A DNA stretch of 15,242 nucleotides from CAYSZB01 sp964435475 (lineage in GTDB: Bacteria; Chloroflexota; Anaerolineae; Anaerolineales; Anaerolineaceae): positions 1 through 15,242 of the forward strand of contig CAYSZB010000053.1 of the NCBI GenBank assembly GCA_964435475.1, given 5' to 3'. Below the pieces are notes generated by a model. That model did not search any database. It saw only the letters and a program-made list of their open reading frames with translations, and had not been told where the DNA came from. Shown here in pieces: positions 1 through 7,320 of the stretch (positions are counted from its first letter, which is position 1; the number at the start of each line of letters is the position of its first letter). A program made the translations under genes and the position numbers.

Positions 1-2
1 CC

Positions 3-1235
3 GCCTGGCCTTCCGGCATCATCGGCATTGTCGCCAGTCACCTCGTCGAACGCTTCCACAAACCGACCATCCTCCTCACCGGCGCCGATGGTCTCGCCCG
101 CGGCTCCGCCCGTTCCATCCCAGATCTTGATATCACCGCCGCCCTCGCTTCCCAACAGGCGCTCCTCTCCGGCTTCGGCGGCCATGCCGCGGCTGCCGGT
201 CTCTCCCTTCCCCTCGAAAACCTGCCCCTCCTTCGCAAAAACCTCAACCAGTGGGTCAATAGCCAGGCACAGGTTCTGGATCTGCAGCCGACCCTTGAGA
301 TCTCTGCTTCTCTCGCCCTCCCCGACCTCTCCCTTTCCCTCGTCCGCGAGGTCGAACGCCTTGCCCCCTTCGGCAGCGGCAACCCTGCCCCTGTTTTCGT
401 CTCCCGTGATATCCATGTCACCTCCGACCGCCAGGTCGGCCGCGAACAGGAACACCGCCAGCTCATCCTCAGCGACGACCAGGGCAATCTCCAGAAGGTC
501 ATCTGGTGGAATGGCGCCGCCGATCCCCTCCCCGCAGGCAAATTTGACCTCGCCTACACCATCTCCTCCAACACCTGGCGCGGCGAAGAGGCCGTCTCCC
601 TCACCTGGGTCGATGCCCTCGCTCCCCAACCGCCAGAGGTTTCCATCGCCGGCCCCCATCTCGTCGATCACCGCGCTGCCTCTTCCCCACTGCAGGATCT
701 CCAATCCCTGCGCGCCTCCCTCTCCGACCTGGAAATTTGGGCCGAAGGCCATACCCCGCTTGAATTGCCTGCCGTCGACCGCTTTCACCTCAAGCCCGCT
801 GCTGCCCTCGCCCTCTGGGCCGTCCCGCCCTCCAATGCGGTCCTCAAAGACATCCTCGCTGCCGTCAAGCCCCAACAGGTCCACGTGTTCGCAAGATCCG
901 CAAGCCCCCAAACCCTCCAGTCAGCCCTCCAGCAGGTCGCCGGCATGCTCAAATACGCCGTCAACACACGAAATGGCGCATTTTCCCGCCAGGCGCTTGC
1001 CGCCGCCGGCGCCCTCCCGCTCGAACTGCTCACCCAGATGCTCCTCTGGCTCCAGGCCAAAGGCATCTATCGCTTCGAGAACCCGTCCCCTGAAACCGCC
1101 GTCGTCCAACTGCCCGGCTCCCCCGACCTTATAGCCCTCTCCCACCTCAGCCCCGACCTTGAACAACTCTGGGCCGAATACCAGGCCTTCCAGCAATTCT
1201 TCACCACCCACCCCCTCGACCAGGTCTTCGCCTGA
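3..1235 (+). CDS. recJ: Single-stranded-DNA exonuclease RecJ, C-terminal part (5' end outside window)
   Basis: RecJ is the cytoplasmic 5'-3' single-strand DNA exonuclease of recombination and mismatch or base-excision repair. Frame 3 is open from the left edge to TGA at 1233-1235, giving 410 visible residues. The N-terminal DHH catalytic domain lies outside. Visible are the end of the DHHA1 domain (WPSGIIGIVASHL at residues 2-14, then GFGGHAAAAG at 57-66, the substrate-binding glycine-histidine motif) and the OB-fold region opened by LAPFGSGNPAPVF at 120-132, a signature of RecJ. About 200 further residues follow the OB fold; I do not recognise a domain in them. Codons are strongly C-ending, which leaves frame 1 open over most of the gene as well. 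The next gene lies 213 bp downstream on the same strand. The identification is secure from the two motifs in the right order; no frameshift is visible. Confidence 0.92.
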   Translation, partial: AWPSGIIGIVASHLVERFHKPTILLTGADGLARGSARSIPDLDITAALASQQALLSGFGGHAAAAGLSLPLENLPLLRKNLNQWVNSQAQVLDLQPTLEISASLALPDLSLSLVREVERLAPFGSGNPAPVFVSRDIHVTSDRQVGREQEHRQLILSDDQGNLQKVIWWNGAADPLPAGKFDLAYTISSNTWRGEEAVSLTWVDALAPQPPEVSIAGPHLVDHRAASSPLQDLQSLRASLSDLEIWAEGHTPLELPAVDRFHLKPAAALALWAVPPSNAVLKDILAAVKPQQVHVFARSASPQTLQSALQQVAGMLKYAVNTRNGAFSRQALAAAGALPLELLTQMLLWLQAKGIYRFENPSPETAVVQLPGSPDLIALSHLSPDLEQLWAEYQAFQQFFTTHPLDQVFA

Positions 1236-1448
1236 ACCCCATTTCTTGTCATTGCGATATTCCAGGACGGATCATCCTTCACTTTTCAGCACTTCGTTCC
1301 TCAGTGTCATGATTTTGAGTTCCCCATTCACCTCTTGATCTTAGTTAAATCTTCCCAAAACAGATCATGCAATCACGCTCAATTTGTGCCATAATAGAAA
1401 TTAATCCAACCCCATAACCCACGCGGTCAAACAGGAAAGGAATGAGGC

Positions 1449-1979
1449 ATGAAACACAACCATATTCTCTCCACCAGGAAATTTCTGCAAACACTAATTC
1501 TCATCCTCCTCGCCGCCTTCCTGGTTTCCGCCCTGGCCGGTTGTGGTATTTTTGATTTGATCCTCAGCACAAAGTCCAAATTGATCACCATGACAGCCAG
1601 CGGCTCTTTCGATAAAGCGACCTGGCACAGCTACTGCACCTTCCCTGAGAATTCCATCGAACTGGGCTGGACTGTCGATCAAGGCACCGGCAACGCACTT
1701 TCCGAGGTGACCGGCAGCGGGCAATTCGAACGCACCTGCGGCGAGGGCGACCTGGAGAAGATCAGGCTTTATTTCGTCGGCACGCTTGATAAAAATGGCC
1801 AGCTATACTCCGGCACGGTCGACCTCATCGGCTCATATCTCTACGATGGCGCGGAATTCAGCCTGGACAAAACGCAAAACTGGAACGCCAGGCGCGAAGG
1901 GGATTACATCTATGGTTATGTGGAAGGACACGGACCCTTTCAGCTAAAGGTCAACCCTGCACAAGGCGTGGAAGACTAG
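1449..1979 (+). CDS. Predicted lipoprotein of unknown function
   Basis: A 176-residue protein with a lipoprotein signal peptide: basic N-region (K2, H3, H5, R10, K11), a hydrophobic stretch at about 13-28 and a lipobox LAGC at 29-32, so Cys32 is the expected lipidated residue after signal peptidase II cleavage. The mature part, about 145 residues, has no membrane segment and alternates hydrophobic and polar residues in a way that suggests a beta-rich fold. It contains two cysteines (near residues 58 and 97) that could form a disulphide. I do not recognise the family. The start is supported by a purine-rich Shine-Dalgarno sequence, AGGAAAGGA at 1433-1441, seven bases before the ATG. It is probably transcribed on its own or by readthrough from recJ. 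No link to the defence genes is evident. Confidence 0.8.
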   Translation: MKHNHILSTRKFLQTLILILLAAFLVSALAGCGIFDLILSTKSKLITMTASGSFDKATWHSYCTFPENSIELGWTVDQGTGNALSEVTGSGQFERTCGEGDLEKIRLYFVGTLDKNGQLYSGTVDLIGSYLYDGAEFSLDKTQNWNARREGDYIYGYVEGHGPFQLKVNPAQGVED

Positions 1980-1998
1980 TTTCAGGTTGGTCTGGCGC

Positions 1999-2017
1999 TT
2001 CACTGTTATACAGTGAA
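1999..2017. repeat. Perfect interrupted palindrome (8-bp arms, 3-base spacer)
   Basis: TTCACTGT, spacer TAT, then ACAGTGAA, starting 20 bases after the lipoprotein stop codon. As RNA it would form a tight hairpin and could stop transcription or protect the lipoprotein mRNA 3' end. The following bases are only loosely T-rich, so it is not a classical intrinsic terminator. As DNA it could equally be a dyad operator, but no promoter is visible next to it. Confidence 0.45.
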
Positions 2018-2068
2018 AATGTTATGTTGTTAAGGTGCAACTTGATCTTTTTAATCCCATTAGATCAG

Positions 2069-2090
2069 AAAAAAAGGGCATTTGACCCTT
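2069..2090 (-). terminator. Weak intrinsic terminator candidate, - strand
   Basis: Read on the - strand, AAGGGT pairs with GCCCTT (one G-T wobble) around a five-base loop, and is followed by a run of T. This is a short but classical stem plus T-tract. It lies about 460 bp beyond the helicase stop codon, so it would imply an unusually long 3' untranslated region, or serve an unannotated transcript. Confidence 0.35.
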
Positions 2091-2100
2091 ACAGATGAGA

Positions 2101-2132
2101 TCACAGCATAATTTTAGTGTGCCATGCTGTGA
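2101..2132. repeat. Inverted repeat, 9-bp arms with 14-base loop
   Basis: TCACAGCAT at 2101-2109 is the exact reverse complement of ATGCTGTGA at 2124-2132. A direct copy of the left arm with one extra base, TCACAGCATA, recurs at 2461-2470, where it overlaps the palindrome AGCATATGCT. It may be a hairpin in the helicase 3' untranslated region. There is no T-tract on either side. Confidence 0.4.
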
Positions 2133-2548
2133 AAAGCCATTAAGGGAAGGTTAAATTGGGAAAACACCTTGTCGAATAAATAGGGCGGGAATAACGATAG
2201 GCAGCATAAGTTGATGGGAGACGCCGACCTGCAGGTAATGCGAAGAGTAGCGCATTGGATAATTCAGGTTTTTTAATATGAAAATTAACCGAATTAAGCC
2301 TTGATAGTTTTTAGCTTTACAACAACTCCCCTCGCTTGAATTGTTCTTAGAAGGCATCCTCTTTACAGCAGCGGTCGATGATTATCAAGGATGGATCACA
2401 TGACTCGTTTTGGACCATTTTCCTGATAATATTACTGATTGATTTTTAGAAAAATAAAAATCACAGCATATGCTCATATGTAGACATAGAAAAGTTTCTG
2501 CTTATTTGTGAATAATCATGTAATGCTCATTAATATTTGAGTTAAACT

Positions 2549-5500
2549 TTACGCGATACGAATAGTTATTAGTTCTTTGTCCTGGTTTCCTTGAAATAGG
2601 TCAACAAAGACAGCCTCTTCGACCTTGCGAATGATACAGGTCAGATCCCAGGGAGCAACATAATATTTTAAATTACCTTCTCTGGATTGACCTTCTTCGA
2701 TCTCACCTTGAAATTCATCATCTGAACCACTCAATTTAATCTTTTTTGTGAGGATGGTTACCATTTCCTGGGCAGAATCGATGCGAATTGTCATCTTGTG
2801 TCCTCGATGAACGGAGCATAAATAATTCCATTTATCGCATTTTACAGAAACCTCGAAATGATCTTCTTTGGTAGCAATATTCCCAGGAACACCTGATCTG
2901 ACGGAGGTCTTTGGTAGTGAGAGCAAGGTATCACCCAATGCTGGAATTGAAGGCATTTTATCAAGATTGAGAATCGGTTTGACATCGGGAAGGGCAGGCG
3001 TAGGTCTCCTCAATTTGACAGGACGCGGTTTTGGCTTTTCAGTCACATCGACCTCCGGAAATTCCTGGGTGGATGGGATCAGATTGATCTCCCACAACTT
3101 TTGCTTTTGTCGGATGTCATTACTGAAGCGTTTCCTGGTATTTTCATCTTTTGTTATATCTAGCTGGCGAGTTTTACACACCAACCAGCGGGTTTTGGCA
3201 AACACGATTTCATCTACATCTGCAGGCCAGATCTTCTTATCAAACACATTTTCATAAAATTCAAGGCAGTGTTTTAGCATGTTCGCCCGTTCAAGTGCAA
3301 TGCCAGCTTGTTTGACAGTAAGGTCGTTGTAAAATCCACTTGCATCCTCGATTAATTTTGAAAACAAGTATTTTGATACATCATTCTTTGTATTTACCGG
3401 TGCTTTCAAAAGTGATTTTGAAACAGAAAGCACCTTGATAAATTGAAGATCTAATACACGCTTCCAGTCAAAGTCAGAAAAATCCTGAGAGGTCGAATTA
3501 TCGAACCTTAGGACTTTTTTGTTTATAAAATCAAGGACGATCTCCCAAAGTTTTTGATCAACAAGGAAGGTGATTAGGTTTAAAGTAAGGGAATCAATAA
3601 TAGAACTTTGCTGTTTTTCCTTAATAAAGATCAAAAGTTGATCGGAGTATCTTTTAATGGATGGATATGCGGTTATAAAACTTAATATTTGATCATGGTT
3701 CTTTATTCGCCTCATTGAAGCAAGGACTATATCCTGTTGGATTTCAGTGATGGGGACTTCTTTATGTTTATTAAAATACTCAATGATTAATTTTGGTTCT
3801 GCTCCAATTTCATGCAACACATTAAGTTGACTGGGATATACTGTAGATCGCAGTTTTAATTCATTAATTATCTTGGTCTCTGTATTTGATAGCAGACCAA
3901 ATTTCATGGCCTCTAGCGAAAGAGTATAGATTCTTAGCCACTCATTGATCTTGAGCGAAGCTTCTTTACTTTTTGTGATGATGTGAGAAAGAATTTTCTG
4001 AAATACCTTTGCCCAAATCTCTTCTGGCTGGATTCTGTTTTCGCGTGCCTCTTCAACAAGTTTAGTGATTAAATCCATGGACTGATTATTGTCAAATTTT
4101 TCTGGAAAGACCATAAAATTTGCTGCTTCATTTTCTGGTGTGTTTCCATATAACTTAATGATGCTCTGATAAGCTTCTGCTTTCCAGTACATACGAATCG
4201 CTTTATCATGCTCCCCTAGTTTTTCAAATTGATCACCTGATTTTTCGTACTCTCCATTGGCTTTAAACAGATAGGCTTCGCTTTCAGTGACTTTTTGCAG
4301 ATTACCAGCAATTTTAAAGTTCTTTACAGCTAAAAGAAGCAGATAAGCGTCGGTCTTTCCACTTTTGCTAAAGAATCCCTCCCCAAGAGAAGCCGGATCA
4401 TCGCGACCTTCCTCGTCCCAATTTCTTTTATCTCCCTCTTGAATTTTTACAATATTATCAATTGTCCAGACAAACTCTTCATGGTTTGCTGACACTTTGG
4501 ACAATTTTTTATATCTATCAACGAAATCCACCAACGGAAAATCTCTAAAGAATTTCCAGAAAGTTGATAATCCTTCTGTCGTATCAGCAATAATCAGGCG
4601 GTTCATTGCTCTACTGGCAGCAACATACAAACGATTAATGAAATATTCAAGTGGAATAGCTTCTTCATGAGGAACCTCTTGTAGCTCTTCTTGAGGGTTC
4701 ATTAGCGTGATTAATTTAGGATATTCCTTTATGCATGCATCACCAAAATTGTAAATGACAACTCGTTTGAAACCCTGGCCCTTCGCTCGCATTGCGCTCA
4801 GAACATTTCTGGTAATCTGTGTTTTATCATCGTTGAGAGCAAAAGTACTTAAAAACTCATCACGTCTTACATATTCAAGCTCTTCACCCTCCTGGCAAGG
4901 CACAATAATGACCGTCTCCTCTTGTTCTACTATCTGGGTTCGCAGAACCGGGCTCTTTATATCGAAATACCCTGGCATATTTGCTTCTCTGTCAAAATAA
5001 GTAGTTTGGGGGATTAAGTTTTTCTTAAAGAATACATTTCCCCTGATTAAGTGAATGAAATTGCAGAGTTGAACAATATTCGCCGTAGAACGATAATTGA
5101 ATGAAAGCTCTTTATAATTCATGGCAAGCTTAGGTTTTTGATTTTTATCTAGTTGCGCGATGATTGTCTGGTAGAAACTAGTCTGGGTAGACTCCCAATC
5201 AAAACCAGTTGGGTTTATTGTCTGGAAAGGATCACCTGCAAAAGCAAATGGAATTCTATTAAGATCCTCTTCAGAGTAATAATTACGATTAGAAAATAGA
5301 GATAATCGGAAGATCAATCGAAGTTCATTTTTGGTGAAATCTTGAGCTTCATCACAAAAGATGACTGGGTGTTTTGAAAGATGTTCATTATTTTCTGAGT
5401 TTGTTAATAATGATCGTGCAATATCTTGATCATCCCAATACCCCCCCTTTTCGCAAAGATCTTTGTACCATGGAGACCATATATTATTAAAAACGACATC

Positions 5501-6889
5501 AAAAGTCTCCTGTGTTACCGATTTTTGTTTTTCTGGTAGCTCAGTAAAAAACTCTGGGTCAAGATATTGGCCTTCTTCGACTAAAGTGCCCTTGATATAA
5601 GTGCGGATTATATGCCAGGCAAGTTCTGGCGATATCCTGCGGATTTTCTCTGTTGGAACCATTCCAAAATGCTCTTTATGTCGCTCTTTATATTCTGAAA
5701 ATCCGATGCGTTTAGCCCGGCTGAATCTTTCTTTTACAGGTAATAGGTCAAATAAAAAGTCGCGAAAATTAACAAAGCAATTCTTAAGATATACTTCTGC
5801 TTCGTCATCTGAGAACATTCTCTGCTGAGTAGCCTTATTGGCATTACTAGTCATTATTGAGTGAACATTTTTTCTCGCAATGTCTAAGAGGTCATCATTG
5901 TAGGTCAAATACAACGGAAATCCTAAATTAAAATCATTAGAGAATAAAGAAAAAACATGGTCCGCAAACAAATATTGAAGAATCGTCGATTTACCACTAC
6001 CAGGTCTACCGTTTATAAAAAGTGGATACCGCTTCTCTTGGTCTTTAAGAATTCTTGCTTCTTCTTCTGAAAGAGCAAGATTAGCATTTTCATCTGCTAC
6101 TTCGATACTGTGAATCCATAGATTCTCCTTATCCAAGATGATATCCGGGTAAGCCCTTTTACTTTTCTTAAGGATTCCTTCTTGAGTTATAGAATCTTCT
6201 AATTCTTTCTTAAATGTGGATCGAATTTTTTGAATATCCCCAGATTCACTCTTTAAGACAGGGGCTATAAGATATAGAGATTTGTTGCTTGAATATCTTC
6301 TAAAAATGATACCCAAACCGCTGTCATTGTAAAGTTCAGTTTCTTCACTACTATTAGTACTAGCATCATAAACTATTGGGAACAATTCACCAATTCGAAT
6401 TGAAAATTTTCCCTTCTTCTTATCAATCCGTTTAACCCATTCGTCACTTTCTAGGATTAGAGAACTCTCAGGATTCTCATAGTTTGTATATAAATACTCC
6501 CTTTCCTTTTCATTCAGATCTGGAATCTTAGGAATTTCAGGGCTTGCCCTTTTTTCATCCAAAATAGACTCTATATTTTCTTTATCAAGAAGATGCCTTA
6601 ATAATGAATCATGATTTTCGTGATTATATTGAATGTTGATACATTCTACTGAACTTTTAGCAAGAACAGTAAAGAGTATCATTAAATGATCTTGTTTATT
6701 GTCCTTTTGTGCAATAAACAATCGATAACTCTTACCTAGAGGTTTCTGGTGAAATATTCCGACTGGTATAAACCAATCAACAGACTGATGAACTTCAATC
6801 TGTTTGGCAATTTTTCTAACATTTTCAATAACACCGTGGTTTTTTGCTTCTCTTTCACATTCTTTGGTAATGTATGAAAAATAAGTCAT
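2549..6889 (-). CDS. Large UvrD/Rep-type SF1 helicase with TPR-like C-terminal half
   Basis: A 1446-residue protein with a superfamily 1A helicase core in the middle. Walker A is GRPGSGKST at 294-302; Walker B is CDEAQDF at 512-518, with the DEAQD typical of UvrD; motif III is FAGDPFQTI at 550-558; motif IV is SFNYRST at 596-602; a motif V-like stretch is MRAKGQGFKRVVI at 700-712; motif VI is RLYVAASRAMNRL at 753-765. About 290 residues precede the core and contain no motif I recognise. After the core, residues about 845-915 look like TPR helices, followed by a long helical region, a proline-rich linker near 1310-1350 and a C-terminal beta-rich domain. Size and order resemble the TRANK1-like helicases found in bacterial defence islands. 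The start has a strong Shine-Dalgarno, GGGAGGAA (complement of 6893-6900). The gene is clearly more AT-rich than pglZ and stands apart from the block upstream. The helicase class is certain; a defence role is inferred from context. Confidence 0.9.
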   Translation of the reverse strand: MTYFSYITKECEREAKNHGVIENVRKIAKQIEVHQSVDWFIPVGIFHQKPLGKSYRLFIAQKDNKQDHLMILFTVLAKSSVECINIQYNHENHDSLLRHLLDKENIESILDEKRASPEIPKIPDLNEKEREYLYTNYENPESSLILESDEWVKRIDKKKGKFSIRIGELFPIVYDASTNSSEETELYNDSGLGIIFRRYSSNKSLYLIAPVLKSESGDIQKIRSTFKKELEDSITQEGILKKSKRAYPDIILDKENLWIHSIEVADENANLALSEEEARILKDQEKRYPLFINGRPGSGKSTILQYLFADHVFSLFSNDFNLGFPLYLTYNDDLLDIARKNVHSIMTSNANKATQQRMFSDDEAEVYLKNCFVNFRDFLFDLLPVKERFSRAKRIGFSEYKERHKEHFGMVPTEKIRRISPELAWHIIRTYIKGTLVEEGQYLDPEFFTELPEKQKSVTQETFDVVFNNIWSPWYKDLCEKGGYWDDQDIARSLLTNSENNEHLSKHPVIFCDEAQDFTKNELRLIFRLSLFSNRNYYSEEDLNRIPFAFAGDPFQTINPTGFDWESTQTSFYQTIIAQLDKNQKPKLAMNYKELSFNYRSTANIVQLCNFIHLIRGNVFFKKNLIPQTTYFDREANMPGYFDIKSPVLRTQIVEQEETVIIVPCQEGEELEYVRRDEFLSTFALNDDKTQITRNVLSAMRAKGQGFKRVVIYNFGDACIKEYPKLITLMNPQEELQEVPHEEAIPLEYFINRLYVAASRAMNRLIIADTTEGLSTFWKFFRDFPLVDFVDRYKKLSKVSANHEEFVWTIDNIVKIQEGDKRNWDEEGRDDPASLGEGFFSKSGKTDAYLLLLAVKNFKIAGNLQKVTESEAYLFKANGEYEKSGDQFEKLGEHDKAIRMYWKAEAYQSIIKLYGNTPENEAANFMVFPEKFDNNQSMDLITKLVEEARENRIQPEEIWAKVFQKILSHIITKSKEASLKINEWLRIYTLSLEAMKFGLLSNTETKIINELKLRSTVYPSQLNVLHEIGAEPKLIIEYFNKHKEVPITEIQQDIVLASMRRIKNHDQILSFITAYPSIKRYSDQLLIFIKEKQQSSIIDSLTLNLITFLVDQKLWEIVLDFINKKVLRFDNSTSQDFSDFDWKRVLDLQFIKVLSVSKSLLKAPVNTKNDVSKYLFSKLIEDASGFYNDLTVKQAGIALERANMLKHCLEFYENVFDKKIWPADVDEIVFAKTRWLVCKTRQLDITKDENTRKRFSNDIRQKQKLWEINLIPSTQEFPEVDVTEKPKPRPVKLRRPTPALPDVKPILNLDKMPSIPALGDTLLSLPKTSVRSGVPGNIATKEDHFEVSVKCDKWNYLCSVHRGHKMTIRIDSAQEMVTILTKKIKLSGSDDEFQGEIEEGQSREGNLKYYVAPWDLTCIIRKVEEAVFVDLFQGNQDKELITIRIA

Positions 6890-7320
6890 GTATTCCTCCC
6901 CGGAAAATTTACATTATTAACATCTGGAAAAGTTCTTTAGGTAATTCTACTCGAAGATTTAATTGAGTTGAACAATTACTTCACAGACGATTTAATGCAT
7001 CCAACCAACTAGCCACATTAAATGACTACTCAATTTTTAAGTGAACTTAAATCTGTTTTGAGCTTAATTCGCAAAAGCCTGTATCAACTTGTTCCCTTAT
7101 GTAAATAAATATTCTTAGTTTTCTGTTATTTAAAATAAGCTCACCTATATTAATCTTTAACTCTATAAATCAAAATAATTTTAACGTATATATATATCAA
7201 ACACCATAATCATCCATGACAATCCACTCAGGTACCATATTGAAGTATCAGGCTCTTATACCAATTTGCGAATTATCTCCTTAAGAGAGGATTCGTTTAA
7301 AAGCATAGGAGTACAAACTT
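6890..7320. other. AT-rich gap between brxL and the helicase gene
   Basis: This 431-bp stretch has no supportable gene on either strand. It is very AT-rich and includes an alternating TA run near 7188-7197. The left end, next to the helicase, carries its Shine-Dalgarno sequence and a promoter candidate. I find no convincing intrinsic terminator after the brxL stop. The spacing contrasts with the tight 12-bp spacing between pglZ and brxL, so the helicase is likely a separate transcription unit. Confidence 0.6.
6944..6972 (-). promoter_or_regulatory. Candidate sigma-70-type promoter for the helicase gene
   Basis: On the - strand, TTCAAC (complement of 6967-6972) and TAGAAT (complement of 6944-6949) are 17 bases apart. 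The -10 box matches the consensus at five of six positions, the -35 box at three. Transcription would begin about 50 bases before the ATG at 6889. The region is so AT-rich that other pairs, such as TTGATA with TATTTT near 7172-7200, are also possible. Confidence 0.3.

Larger units (their letters stand above)
1980..2548. other. Gene-free convergent junction
   Basis: This 569-bp stretch separates the + strand lipoprotein gene from the 3' end of the - strand helicase gene. No convincing coding sequence is present; one short - strand reading frame (2151-2357, 68 codons) has no recognisable motif and is probably chance. The region holds a 19-bp interrupted palindrome, a 9-bp inverted repeat with a 14-base loop, a T-tract hairpin on the - strand and a repeated TCACAGCATA (2101-2110 and 2461-2470). 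I see no tRNA, integrase site or transposon end. Confidence 0.6.

Noticed and set aside
28..1134. Long + strand open frame 1 inside recJ, rich in Ser and Pro
   Set aside because: It is a by-product of the C-rich codon use of recJ in frame 3, which carries the real GGHAAAAG and PFGSGNP motifs. The composition is low-complexity.
2151..2357. Short - strand reading frame of 68 codons in the convergent junction
   Set aside because: No recognisable motif, no clear Shine-Dalgarno, and such lengths are expected by chance here.
6961..7035. AATTGAGT and its inverted copy ACTCAATT about 60 bases apart upstream of the helicase
   Set aside because: An eight-base AT-rich match in a very AT-rich stretch is expected by chance.
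1980..7320. Possible CRISPR array, insertion sequence or attachment site in the gene-free stretches
   Set aside because: No regularly spaced repeats, transposase or integrase gene, terminal inverted repeats or tRNA were found.
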